A stretch of DNA of 64,000 nucleotides from assembly GCA_946221065.1 (NCBI GenBank), contig CAMIIO010000005.1:124001-188000 (forward strand), read 5' to 3'. Within the stretch, counting starts at the first letter, position 1; each line of letters starts with the position of its first letter. Shown here in pieces: positions 44,697 through 53,884 of this stretch. A program made the translations under genes and the position numbers. Origin of the DNA: an uncultured Rothia sp. Lineage in GTDB: Bacteria > Actinomycetota > Actinomycetes > Actinomycetales > Micrococcaceae. Under the pieces are notes generated by a model, which saw only the letters and a list, made by a program, of their open reading frames with translations, was not told the DNA's origin and did no database searches.

Positions 44697-45983
44697 GTGA
44701 CTACACAATCCGACGACAACCTCCCAGTTGATCTCGAAAAAGCTCGTAAATTTGGTCGTGTAACAGAAGATGGACACGTCTTTGTTATTGTCGAAGGCGA
44801 AGAATACGCCGTTGGCCAGCTTCCCGATTCTACGGAAGAAGAAGCGCTCACTTATTTTGCCCGCAAATTTGAAAATGTTGAGACTCAGGTAGCACTCTTA
44901 GAATCACGAGTTCAACACGGCGCTCCCGCAGCAGACCTTCAGAAGTCCGTGGAACAGCTAGGCGCTCAGGTAGCTAACCGTAATATGGTAGGCGATTATG
45001 CTAACCTTCAAGAACGGCTTGTTGCACTCACCACTAAAATTGCAGAGCGTTCTGAAACAGAGAAGGAAGAAAAAGCAGCCGCTCAACAAGCAGCTATCGA
45101 TGCTCGAGAAGCCATCGTCTCTGAAGCAGAGCAAATTGCAGCTCAAGATCCTGCTAAGACTCATTGGAAGAACTCTCATGCTCGCATGAACGAACTCTTC
45201 GATTCATGGAAAAAAACTCAGCGCGAACAGCATCTGGCTAAATCCATTGAAGATGAGCTCTGGAAACGCTATCGCGCAGCCCGCACTACCTTTGACCGCC
45301 ACCGCCGAGCACACTTCTCCTCACTAGACGAAGCGAACGCAAAAGCAAAGCGAATCAAAGAGGCCCTCATTGCCGAAGCTGAATCGCTTTCTTCTTCTAC
45401 CGAGTGGTCGGAGACTGCAGCGAAGTACCGCGATTTGATGGATCAGTGGAAGGCTTCGCCGCGTGCTTCACGCCGTGAAGACGATTCTCTGTGGGCTCGT
45501 TTCCGTGCCGCACAGGATAAGTTCTTCGATGCGCGCACTGCCGCCAACGCAGAAATTGATAAAGAGTTCGAAGCGAACCTCACCGTTAAAGAAAAACTTC
45601 TTGAGGAAGCTCGCGCTCTTTTACCCGTCACAAACCTCAAGCAGGCCAAAGAGGCTTTCGACGGCATTCTTGATCGGTGGGACGCTGCAGGTAAAGTACC
45701 TCGCAATGCCATCCGTCGCGTAGAAGGTGAACTTAAGAAGATTCAGGACGAAATCCACAACGTAGAAAATGCCAAGTGGAAGAAAACCGATCCTGAAAAG
45801 CAAGCGCGCGCCAACTCTATGCTGACTCAGCTTGAAGAGACCATCGCCGGATTAGAGCATGACCTTCAGAAAGCTGAAGCTACCGGAGATCAGAAAAAGA
45901 TTAAGAAAGCTCAAGAGGCACTTGCCGCTCGTCGTCAGTGGCTTGACACCCTCAAAGCATCATCTGCTGAGCTAAATTCTTAA
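44697..45983 (+). CDS. DUF349 repeat protein
   Basis: A 428-aa acidic, helical protein. After an N-terminal part of about 140 residues containing a coiled-coil-like stretch (LQERLVALTTKIAERSETEKEEK) come three DUF349-type repeats, marked by Trp-containing segments: FDSWKKTQREQHLAKSIEDEL, MDQWKASPRASRREDDSLW and LDRWDAAGKVPRNAIRRVE. No catalytic motif or membrane segment. GTG at 44697 is chosen because the conserved VTTQSDDNLPVDLEKA start follows, and upstream codons lie in the terminator. DUF349 proteins are common near relA and hisS in Micrococcaceae; their role is unknown. Confidence 0.85.
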   Translation: MTTQSDDNLPVDLEKARKFGRVTEDGHVFVIVEGEEYAVGQLPDSTEEEALTYFARKFENVETQVALLESRVQHGAPAADLQKSVEQLGAQVANRNMVGDYANLQERLVALTTKIAERSETEKEEKAAAQQAAIDAREAIVSEAEQIAAQDPAKTHWKNSHARMNELFDSWKKTQREQHLAKSIEDELWKRYRAARTTFDRHRRAHFSSLDEANAKAKRIKEALIAEAESLSSSTEWSETAAKYRDLMDQWKASPRASRREDDSLWARFRAAQDKFFDARTAANAEIDKEFEANLTVKEKLLEEARALLPVTNLKQAKEAFDGILDRWDAAGKVPRNAIRRVEGELKKIQDEIHNVENAKWKKTDPEKQARANSMLTQLEETIAGLEHDLQKAEATGDQKKIKKAQEALAARRQWLDTLKASSAELNS

Positions 45984-46068
45984 ACTGCTTCATACGGAGT
46001 CATATTGAGCACCGATAAGGATTAAATATGTCTACTAAAAGACAATTAACCCGTTAAGTGTTGCATAG

Positions 46069-46112
46069 GGGGCGAGTTATCCACAGCTGATAGCTCGCCC
46101 CTCTTATCTTTT
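46069..46112 (+). terminator. Terminator of the DUF349 gene
   Basis: GGGGCGAG (46069-46076) with CTCGCCCC (46094-46101), a perfect 8-bp GC-rich stem, loop 17, followed by TCTTATCTTTTG. It lies about 85 bases past the DUF349 stop. Confidence 0.75.
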
Positions 46113-46138
46113 GTAAAGAAATCTCCACAATTGAAGAT

Positions 46139-46927
46139 ATGAAACCATATCGCTCTCTATTGGAAACACTTCCTTATCCGCTGCTCACCCCATCAGAAGA
46201 AAAATCCCACGGAGCTAACCGACTCAACCTCATCGGTCGTGCCCAAAAAGCTCCTAAACAACCTGTGTATTCTTCTCAAACTATCGCAGCAGCAGACACC
46301 CTTATCCAAGACCTCAGCAAAATCACCCATAACCCCGGTGAGCTCTCTCTACTTGCCCAAGAACTCAATCTTCAGCAGATATACGGTACTGTATACTGCG
46401 CTCAGAACGTCGCTATCACTCCCCTGCTACGCGCATTAGGACTCAGCAGAACCGGTATTCCCCGCTACCTTAACCGAGGAAGAATATCCTTGGAAACGGC
46501 AGCATGGATTTGGGGATACCACCCAGGAACCCCCAACGTTGTTCATATAGATTTACACCGTAACCTTAGAGTCAATAGAGCAACTGCTCGTAAACTAGGA
46601 TACGAAATACATGAAGTACGTCCAATCCCTTTTGACAACATCAAGGTAGGGACTCTAAACGTAGCGACCCCGCTACGCACCCTGATTGATTTACTCTTCA
46701 AAGTTTCTCGAACAGAAAAAGTAGAATCTCTGTTAGACGACATCATTTTTAATATTCTTGAGGACGGCGAACACAACGGATGCGCCCCAGCTACCGTTCA
46801 AACGCTACTGGAGGAGAGTAAACATCGCAGGTATAAGAATCTAGCTAAACAAAGACTTGACTGTCTTCTCCAGAGCCTTTACCCAGCCGATTCAGACAAC
46901 GAGCTATACCCTATCAACCCTTCTTAG
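46139..46927 (+). CDS. AbiEi-like protein of unknown function
   Basis: A 262-aa protein resembling the actinobacterial AbiEi-type antitoxin/regulator family in its middle: RTGIPRYLNRGRISLETAAWIWGYHPG (about 104-130), VVHIDLHRNLRVNR (134-147) and HEVRPIPFDNIKVGTLNVATPLRTLIDLLF (158-187). In related proteins this part precedes a DUF559-like nuclease domain; here the C-terminus is short and shows no nuclease motif. A Cys-poor, uncharged N-terminus has no clear helix-turn-helix. No partner nucleotidyltransferase toxin lies nearby. The start ATG has no strong Shine-Dalgarno. It overlaps the convergent relA end by 14 bases. Assignment rests on pattern memory, so confidence is moderate. Confidence 0.55.
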   Translation: MKPYRSLLETLPYPLLTPSEEKSHGANRLNLIGRAQKAPKQPVYSSQTIAAADTLIQDLSKITHNPGELSLLAQELNLQQIYGTVYCAQNVAITPLLRALGLSRTGIPRYLNRGRISLETAAWIWGYHPGTPNVVHIDLHRNLRVNRATARKLGYEIHEVRPIPFDNIKVGTLNVATPLRTLIDLLFKVSRTEKVESLLDDIIFNILEDGEHNGCAPATVQTLLEESKHRRYKNLAKQRLDCLLQSLYPADSDNELYPINPS

Positions 46928-49304
46928 CTTTCTCTGGACGAGCCCCGGTCATACGGTAAACCCTATAGACGCCCTCAACATTGTGAAGAACGTTTAAGAG
47001 ATGCTCCAGCATGTACCGATCACGAAGCTCCAGGGTAAATCGATTAATGGCAAATCTATCAACATTCGTCAGCACCCGAGCGTCTACAATATTTGTCTGA
47101 TTTTCCGCAATCACCTTCACCAAATCCATCAACAAAGATTTACGGTCTAGACCTTCTACCTGAATAATCACGCGATATAAAGCCGAAGAATTTTGCGCCC
47201 ACTGAACCTCAGTAGCTCGTGGCTCATCTTCAATATTCTTCATATTCGGGCAGTCTGTTCGGTGTACAGAAATACCGTTAGAGCGAGTAACGATGCCGAT
47301 AATGTCATCCGGCGGAACAGGATTGCAACATTTAGCAATTTTAGTAAGAACTCCGTCGGCTCCGGGAACAACGATACCGTTATCACTGACTGTTTGCGGA
47401 TGAGAAAACATGTTCTCATCAAACTCAGTAATTTCCGTAACCTGATCGTCTTCTTCGCCGTAATAAATTTTTACGAAGGTATCAATAATATCCTGAGCAG
47501 AAATCTCGCTCTCGCCAATAGCGTGATATAAGGACGCGCCATCGTTTTTATTAAACTCGTGAGCCACCTGCATGAGCAGATTGGGAGTCATCATCTTAGT
47601 CAGCGGCAGCTCATGGTGCCGCATTGCCTTAGTGAGCGTCTCCCGACCCTTATCAATGGCTTCTAGGCGACGTCCCTTGGCAAAATACTGCCTAATACGA
47701 GTTTTTGCGCGCGAAGTACGGACAAATTTTAACCAGTCCTCGCTCGGTCCCTGGTTGGGATCACGCGTTGTTAAAATCTCAACAATGTCTCCAGAATCCA
47801 AGATGGAATGAAGCGGAACAAGCTTACCGTTCACCTTAGCGCCGATGGTCTTATCTCCCACCTCCGAGTGAATTGCATAGGCAAAATCAACCGGAGTGGA
47901 CTCGCTCACCAAAGTCTTTGGTTCGCCCTGCGGTGTAAGCACCACAATCTCATCCGATTCCAAAGTGTCTGCTAACAGGGCATAAAATTTATCGGATTCA
48001 GGGTTAGAATTAGAAATTTCAGCGATACTCTGCAAAATATTAACATTCATAGTCGAACTACGACCAGAATCATTGCCGGCACTATCCGTCAGCTTTTCTC
48101 CACGAGAAGCGGCCTTATAACGCCAATGCGCGGCCACACCATATTCCGCTTCCTCGTGCATAGCATAAGTACGGATTTGAATTTCTAACGGAAGATTCCC
48201 CGGACCATCCACCGTAAGATGTAAAGACTGATAATGATTATTCTTTGGCGACTTAATATAATCCTTGAAACGACCGGGAACAGAATGCCAGAGAGACATG
48301 ATATGCCCCAGCACCGTATAGCAGGTATCCTCATCCTCCACCAGAATACGTACAGCAAGGATGTCATTGATTTCATCGAAGCTCTTATTCTTCGTCATCA
48401 TTTTCTGATGAATAGAGTAATAATGCTTAGGACGCCCGGCAACGGAGGCCTCAATCCCCACGCGCTTAAGACGTTCTTCAATCGTTTGCTTAGCTTCGCC
48501 TAAATACCGCTCCAGCTTAGGAGTTCGCTCCCCTACCATGCGCACAATTTCGCGATAGATATCCGGAGACATCGCAGCAAAAGAAAGATCCTCTAGCTCC
48601 CACTTAATAGTGTTTAATCCCAAACGGTGAGCTAAGGGAGCATAAATTTTGAGTGTTTCTTCCGCCTTCTTCGCAGCAGAATTAGCCGGAACAAAACGCC
48701 AAGTACGAGCATTATGCAAACGATCAGCTAATTTAATAAGTAAGACACGAATATCTTTACTCATCGATAAAACAAGCTTACGAATAGTCTCAATGGGAGC
48801 GTTCGTACCATACGTTACTTTATCTAGCTTAGTGACGCCGTCAACGAGGTAAGCAACCTCTTCACCGAAATCACGAGTTAGCTGCTCCTGCGTATAATCT
48901 GTATCTTCCACCGTATCGTGTAAAAGGCCAGCAACTAATACCGGACCGGTAGCGCCAATCTCCGCAAGAATCGTGGTCACAGCTACAGGGTGCGTAATAT
49001 ACGGATCCCCGCTCTTACGCTTTTGTCCCTGATGATATTTATTAGCCACCGAAAATGCACGCTGTAGAACCTCCAAATCCTCATCTGGATGGAATTTTCT
49101 TACCGTGCGAATTACCGGCGCCAGCACCGGAGAAAAATGCTGCTGTGCTGGTTGGGCGCCCACTCGTTGCCCAAATACATGCCGAGTAGGGATACGCTCT
49201 CCCGCCGACATCACCCGATGGGAACCACGCGGTGTCTGAGAATCCATATGCTTAATAACCTGCTCAGAAACAACCTTTTCAATGGGATGCTGTGAATCCG
49301 ACAT
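46914..49304 (-). CDS. relA: Bifunctional (p)ppGpp synthetase/hydrolase Rel
   Basis: Makes and degrades the stringent-response alarmone (p)ppGpp. The 796-aa protein has the HD hydrolase domain with LLHDTVEDTDYT, the synthetase domain (KYHYSIHQKMM-like region NKSFDEINDILAVRI, then FKDYIKSPKNNHYQSLHLTV), the TGS domain (VLTPQGEPKTL through AYAIHSEVGDKTIGAKVNG) and a C-terminal ACT domain (VIIQVEGLDRKSLLMDLVKV). The hydrolase HD motif is intact, so it is the bifunctional type usual in actinobacteria. It is downstream of secDF but separated by a terminator. Confidence 0.97.
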   Translation of the reverse strand: MSDSQHPIEKVVSEQVIKHMDSQTPRGSHRVMSAGERIPTRHVFGQRVGAQPAQQHFSPVLAPVIRTVRKFHPDEDLEVLQRAFSVANKYHQGQKRKSGDPYITHPVAVTTILAEIGATGPVLVAGLLHDTVEDTDYTQEQLTRDFGEEVAYLVDGVTKLDKVTYGTNAPIETIRKLVLSMSKDIRVLLIKLADRLHNARTWRFVPANSAAKKAEETLKIYAPLAHRLGLNTIKWELEDLSFAAMSPDIYREIVRMVGERTPKLERYLGEAKQTIEERLKRVGIEASVAGRPKHYYSIHQKMMTKNKSFDEINDILAVRILVEDEDTCYTVLGHIMSLWHSVPGRFKDYIKSPKNNHYQSLHLTVDGPGNLPLEIQIRTYAMHEEAEYGVAAHWRYKAASRGEKLTDSAGNDSGRSSTMNVNILQSIAEISNSNPESDKFYALLADTLESDEIVVLTPQGEPKTLVSESTPVDFAYAIHSEVGDKTIGAKVNGKLVPLHSILDSGDIVEILTTRDPNQGPSEDWLKFVRTSRAKTRIRQYFAKGRRLEAIDKGRETLTKAMRHHELPLTKMMTPNLLMQVAHEFNKNDGASLYHAIGESEISAQDIIDTFVKIYYGEEDDQVTEITEFDENMFSHPQTVSDNGIVVPGADGVLTKIAKCCNPVPPDDIIGIVTRSNGISVHRTDCPNMKNIEDEPRATEVQWAQNSSALYRVIIQVEGLDRKSLLMDLVKVIAENQTNIVDARVLTNVDRFAINRFTLELRDRYMLEHLLNVLHNVEGVYRVYRMTGARPEKAKKG

Positions 49305-49365
49305 CTCGCCGTCCTTTCGGGTGCTGAATGGATTAAGTTTAGCTCTGTATCAACTAATCCACCTA

Positions 49366-49400
49366 ACACAAAAGTGGTGGTCACCTAAATGACCACCACT
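49366..49400 (-). terminator. Rho-independent terminator of secF
   Basis: AGTGGTGGTCA (49373-49383) with TGACCACCACT (49390-49400): perfect 11-bp stem, 6-base loop, followed on the minus strand by TTTGTGTTAGG. It ends the yajC-secD-secF run before relA. Confidence 0.85.
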
Positions 49401-49441
49401 TCAATTACTAACGCAGACGCCAGAAATACCTGAGGTACCGT

Positions 49442-50512
49442 CTAACTAAGGTCTACAGAGTTAACCTCAACCCGGACCGAACGCGCAGAAGACCTAGAAC
49501 CTTGCGACTCATCCTCTTTCTCCACGATCTTTCCAGACTTCATATCTGCAAGATAAGCATCACGTTCTTTAACTTTGCGTTCGCTCATACGCAACATAGC
49601 GTACATTGGCGCAGAGACAAAGAGCGTGCCCAAAGTGCCGATGATAATACCCACGAACAAAGCCAACGACAAATCGCGAAGAGTACCAGCACCAAGAATA
49701 AATGCACCGATAAACAAAATAGCACCCACAGGCAACACTCCCACAACAGAAGTATTGATGGAACGCACGAGAGTCTGATTCACCGCAAGATTGACTCGAT
49801 CCCCGTAACTCTCACCAATCTCAGAATCGTAGTGCTCGGTATTTTCACGAATCTTATCGAAAACTACCACTGAGTCATAGAGTGAATAACTCAAAATCGT
49901 AAGGAACCCGATAATCGCACTAGGAGTAATCTCAAACCCTACCAGCGCGTAAATACCCACCGTAACAATAACGGTAAAGAGCAAACCAGCAATCGCCGAA
50001 AGCGACATTTTCCAGGTACGGAAATACAACGCCATACCAACAAGAGCCAACAAGACGAACGCTATCAAACCCATACCTGCCTGGCGTGTGACATCCGCAC
50101 CCCAGGTAGGTCCAACAAATGATGAAGTCACGTCCTGATCGCTGACACCGTAAGCATCCTGAAGCGCATGTTTTACAGCCAGCGTCTCATCATCAGAGAG
50201 AGTACTCATCTGCGCACGCACAGTATTCGCCGCAATATTCGTTACCCGCACATCGTGTGCTTCCGGAGCTTTCTCCGCAATAATTTTCTCGCCCACAGAA
50301 ATATCCGGGTTCTCAACCGCAGAAACAGTAAACTCTGAACCGCCACGGAAATCAATACCCAGATTAAAGCCACCTTTAACAACCGGGATTAACACCGAGA
50401 TAATCACCAGCAGCGTAGCCAATCCAAGCCACAGCTTTCGCTTACCCACAAAGGGATAAGAACGCTCACCCGAATGCAAATCATTACCAAAGCGTGCTAA
50501 CACATTTGCCAT
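49442..50512 (-). CDS. secF: Protein translocase subunit SecF
   Basis: Membrane partner of SecD that uses the proton gradient to help late stages of Sec export. The 356-aa protein has the N-terminal membrane helix (about residue 27-47), the periplasmic LGIDFRGGSEF motif, and five more helices including GFLTILSYSLYDSVVVFDKIREN and the VLPVGAILFIGAFILGAGTLRDLSLALFVGI run. The C-terminal tail is long and charged. Its start ATG is at 50512, which overlaps the secD stop by one base. Confidence 0.97.
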   Translation of the reverse strand: MANVLARFGNDLHSGERSYPFVGKRKLWLGLATLLVIISVLIPVVKGGFNLGIDFRGGSEFTVSAVENPDISVGEKIIAEKAPEAHDVRVTNIAANTVRAQMSTLSDDETLAVKHALQDAYGVSDQDVTSSFVGPTWGADVTRQAGMGLIAFVLLALVGMALYFRTWKMSLSAIAGLLFTVIVTVGIYALVGFEITPSAIIGFLTILSYSLYDSVVVFDKIRENTEHYDSEIGESYGDRVNLAVNQTLVRSINTSVVGVLPVGAILFIGAFILGAGTLRDLSLALFVGIIIGTLGTLFVSAPMYAMLRMSERKVKERDAYLADMKSGKIVEKEDESQGSRSSARSVRVEVNSVDLS

Positions 50513-52224
50513 TAAAGCTCGCCACCTTCCCTAGAATTTTCAGTCGAAGCAGCCGTTACCGGGCTATCCCCGACCTCACGAGCCTTAGCCGCCGCGCGTC
50601 GTCGCTCTGCAATGCTCAAACCATCCGACTCTTCCGGCCGACGAAGACGACCAGCACCTCGATACAGCGGCACCGCTCCCAACGCCTCAGGATCCAAACC
50701 AGAATGTGTACCGCCCTCGCCAAAGTAACGAGTACGAGCAAGCAACGTAAGAACAGGGTGAGTAAAGAGGAACACCACAATAAGATCCGCAATAGCGGTA
50801 AGACCCAGGGTAAAGGCGAAGCCGCGCACCGAACCCACCGACACTACATACAGCACTACCGAGGCAAGCAGGTTAACAGCCTTAGAAGCCAAAATAGTCT
50901 TCTTCGCGCTAGCCCAACCATGATCAACAGCAGCAGGGATAGTGCGTCCCTGACGAATCTCATCACGAATGCGCTCAAAATATACGATAAACGAATCAGC
51001 CGTTTGACCAACAGCCACAATCAAACCGGCAATACCAGCCAAAGACAGACGATAGTTCATCGACCAGCCCAACAACACAATTGCTAGATAAGAAATAATG
51101 CCAGCAATGACCAGCGAAGCAATCGTGACGAACCCTAACAAACGGTACTGGAACAGCGAATAAATAAACACTAGAACCAAACCGATAAGACCGGCAATCA
51201 AGCCCATCTGCAATTGGTCCGATCCCAACGTTGCAGAAATCTGCTGTTCAGACTGAATCGTGAAATTAATCGGAAGCGCCCCGTACTTCAGCTGTTGCGC
51301 CAGCGCACTAGCAGACTCCTCGGTAAAGTTGCCCGTAATCTGGGGCTTACCGTCGGTAATCACCGCCTGAGCAACAGGAGAAGAGAGCACCTGACCATCT
51401 AGCATAATCGCAAAACGTGCACGCGGATCTTGAGGACTCTGACCATTAATAGCGTAAAGACGAGTAGTGATGTCTTTGAACTTTTGAGTAGCGGAATCGT
51501 TAAATACGATGTTCACGCCCCACTGCCCTGTAGTCACACCCGAACTATTAGATACTTGGCTATGATTTGCATCCGCAATTTCAGTACCGTTTAGCTCCAC
51601 CGGCCCAAGAATATACTTCTCAGAGCCGTCCGTAGCGCAAGCAACAACGGCTTTCTGCGGATCCTGAGCTTCAGCCTCTGCCGACTCCGGTGCGGAGCAG
51701 TCTTTATTCTCAAACTCGCGCCACAAATCGGCGGTAATCCAATTTTGATCAGAACCGTCCTTAGGTTTCTCCGTAGGATTTGGTAAATCCTTTTCCGGAG
51801 TCTTCTGATCATCGGCAACCTTTTGCGGTTGTGCAGCAACAATTACCGCACGAAAATCCATCTGAGCTGACGCCTGAATCAGCTCACGTGTTTTCTGATC
51901 GATAGTTCCCGGAACAGAAACCACCACGTTTTTACCCGACTGAGTAGTTACCTCAGCCTCAGAAACACCGGCACCATCAACACGCTGACGGATAATTTCA
52001 ACAGCTTGGTTAAGCTGCTCACTGTTAACAGACTCAGAATCTGAGCCAACAACCTTAGGCGCAAGAATCATTTGAGTACCACCGGAAAGATCTAGAGCAA
52101 GTTTTGCGCCCCAGCCTCCCCCAGCAAACGTGGTGCCAACAATTCCGGCGCACAACAGCACAATCAACGCACACATTGAAACCAATGCGGCCCGTGATTT
52201 AGCTAGCGGACTTCGCTGAGCCAT
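50512..52224 (-). CDS. secD: Protein translocase subunit SecD
   Basis: Large subunit of the SecDF export motor. The 570-aa protein has a first membrane helix (about residues 10-33), the LALDLSGGTQMIL motif, an extracytoplasmic P1 domain enlarged by an acidic, Lys-Asp-rich insert (about 135-190), the IYSLFQYRLLGFVTIASL helix region and the GQTADSFIVYFERIRDEIRQGRT motif before the last helices, and a charged tail. It lies upstream of secF and downstream of yajC. Confidence 0.97.
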   Translation of the reverse strand: MAQRSPLAKSRAALVSMCALIVLLCAGIVGTTFAGGGWGAKLALDLSGGTQMILAPKVVGSDSESVNSEQLNQAVEIIRQRVDGAGVSEAEVTTQSGKNVVVSVPGTIDQKTRELIQASAQMDFRAVIVAAQPQKVADDQKTPEKDLPNPTEKPKDGSDQNWITADLWREFENKDCSAPESAEAEAQDPQKAVVACATDGSEKYILGPVELNGTEIADANHSQVSNSSGVTTGQWGVNIVFNDSATQKFKDITTRLYAINGQSPQDPRARFAIMLDGQVLSSPVAQAVITDGKPQITGNFTEESASALAQQLKYGALPINFTIQSEQQISATLGSDQLQMGLIAGLIGLVLVFIYSLFQYRLLGFVTIASLVIAGIISYLAIVLLGWSMNYRLSLAGIAGLIVAVGQTADSFIVYFERIRDEIRQGRTIPAAVDHGWASAKKTILASKAVNLLASVVLYVVSVGSVRGFAFTLGLTAIADLIVVFLFTHPVLTLLARTRYFGEGGTHSGLDPEALGAVPLYRGAGRLRRPEESDGLSIAERRRAAAKAREVGDSPVTAASTENSREGGEL

Positions 52225-52245
52225 AGCGCCCCTTTACATTAATAA

Positions 52246-52285
52246 GGGGCAGGGACCGTACGTAATACTCGCACGGCTCCTGCCC
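52246..52285 (-). promoter_or_regulatory. Stem-loop between yajC and secD
   Basis: GGGGCAGGGACCGT (52246-52259) pairs imperfectly with ACGGCTCCTGCCC (52273-52285). Read on the minus strand the T run lies before the hairpin and only TTATTAA follows, so it is not a canonical terminator; it may attenuate or stabilise the yajC-secD transcript. Confidence 0.4.
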
Positions 52286-52297
52286 AAAAAAATTTAG

Positions 52298-52714
52298 TTA
52301 ACGATTCGTATGATCTTCCCGGGATACCTCAGAAAAATGATCCTGAACCGTTTCATGTGTTGCTGAATCCGCACCATCCTCTTCATCAACAATAGTAGTG
52401 ACCGTAGAAAGATGAATCTTCACCGTGGTCTGCGAAGCAACCTGCAACAAAACATAATTTTGTTCTTGGTTAACCTCTTGCACCGTGCCAAATAAACCAA
52501 AATTAGTCATCACAGCTATGCCGGGTTGCAAGCTTTCCTGGCGGGCTCTGAGCTCCTGCTGTATTTTCCTTTGACGGCGAGCAGGAAGCCACAAAAGAAC
52601 AACCATAGCGACCACCATGATCAGCACAAAAAGCATATTGCCCCCGGGCGCCCCGGCACCCTCAGCAGCTTGTACAGTTCCTTGGACGTGAAGAAAATCA
52701 GAAGAAATCAGCAT
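52298..52714 (-). CDS. yajC: Preprotein translocase subunit YajC
   Basis: Small accessory subunit of SecDF. The 138-aa protein has one membrane helix (about residues 28-48, LFVLIMVVAMVVLLWLPARR), the RRQRKIQQELRARQESLQPG segment and TNFGLFGTVQEVN that mark the family, plus an acidic tail. It lies first in yajC-secD-secF, about 100 bases past the ruvB stop's neighbour region. Confidence 0.93.
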   Translation of the reverse strand: MLISSDFLHVQGTVQAAEGAGAPGGNMLFVLIMVVAMVVLLWLPARRQRKIQQELRARQESLQPGIAVMTNFGLFGTVQEVNQEQNYVLLQVASQTTVKIHLSTVTTIVDEEDGADSATHETVQDHFSEVSREDHTNR

Positions 52715-52811
52715 AAATACCTTGTTTAAGAGATAAGTTTCATGCTCTATCGTAGTTTATTCACGCACTAAATCCTCGGTGCTCGTCCCCTCAATAGGTA
52801 AACACTTGCTC

Positions 52812-53867
52812 TTAGGAGAAATCTGGCATCTCTAACCCAAGGTGTTCCCAAGCTGTAGGTAGCGCGACTCGTCCGCGGGGCGTCCTGCCAACTAATCCCT
52901 CTCGTACCAAGTATGGTTCGGCAACGGTTTCAACGGTTTCAACCTCTTCACCCACTGCGATAGCAAGGGTAGAAAGCCCTACCGGACCGCCGTTGAATTT
53001 ATGAATCAGCGCCTCGATCACTGCCCTATCAAGACGATCAAGACCTCGTTCATCAACCTCGTACATGTCCAAAGCTGCCGCTGCCTGACGAGCGTCAATG
53101 CGTTCAATTGAGTGGACCAGTGACCAGTCTCTCACTCGCCGCAAAAGACGATTAGCGATACGCGGCGTTCCCCGCGACCGCCCAGCAATCTCAGCAAAAC
53201 CCTCAGAGGTAATATTCATCTCCATCAGCCCCGCCGACCGGCGCAATACCAACTCAAGTTCTGCAACGGAGTAAAACTCTAAATGTCCAGTGAAGCCAAA
53301 TCTGTCACGCAGTGGCCCCGGAAGCAACCCGGCACGAGTAGTGGCGCCGACCAAGGTAAAGGGAGGAAGCTCAAGGGGAATTGACGTTGCGCCAGCACCC
53401 TTCCCCACCACAATATCTACCCGGAAATCCTCCATTGCCATATACAGCATTTCTTCCGCGGGGCGCGACATGCGGTGGATTTCATCCAGAAACAGCACTT
53501 CACCGGGCGTTAGCGAAGAAAGAATCGCCGCCAAATCTCCAGAATGCTGAATAGCAGGACCCGAGGTGATTCGTAGCGGAGCATCCATCTCCGCCGCAAT
53601 AATCATCGATAAAGTGGTTTTACCCAGCCCAGGAGGACCAGAAAGCAATACGTGATCCGCGCTACGACCGCGTAGTTTAGACGCTTCAAGCAATAACGAT
53701 AGCTGCTGACGAACACGCTTCTGCCCCACAAAATCGTCTAAAGACTTAGGACGAAGCGCCGCCTCAATCATTTTCTCTTCAGGCTCTTCTTCCATCGCAA
53801 CCAAGCGCTGTTGCCCCGAAACCTGTTGCCCCTGCCCGGAGTACTCAAAAGAATTAGATGATGTCAA
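52812..53867 (-). CDS. ruvB: Holliday junction branch-migration ATPase RuvB
   Basis: Hexameric AAA+ motor of the RuvAB complex. The 351-aa protein has Walker A GPPGLGKT (77-84), Walker B FLDEIHRM, sensor 1 VGATTRAG, and the C-terminal winged helix ending with GLVGRTPRGRVALP. Length is normal. It starts 17 bases after the ruvA stop. Confidence 0.98.
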   Translation of the reverse strand: MTSSNSFEYSGQGQQVSGQQRLVAMEEEPEEKMIEAALRPKSLDDFVGQKRVRQQLSLLLEASKLRGRSADHVLLSGPPGLGKTTLSMIIAAEMDAPLRITSGPAIQHSGDLAAILSSLTPGEVLFLDEIHRMSRPAEEMLYMAMEDFRVDIVVGKGAGATSIPLELPPFTLVGATTRAGLLPGPLRDRFGFTGHLEFYSVAELELVLRRSAGLMEMNITSEGFAEIAGRSRGTPRIANRLLRRVRDWSLVHSIERIDARQAAAALDMYEVDERGLDRLDRAVIEALIHKFNGGPVGLSTLAIAVGEEVETVETVAEPYLVREGLVGRTPRGRVALPTAWEHLGLEMPDFS

Positions 53868-53884
53868 TTAGAAAACCCCAAAAA

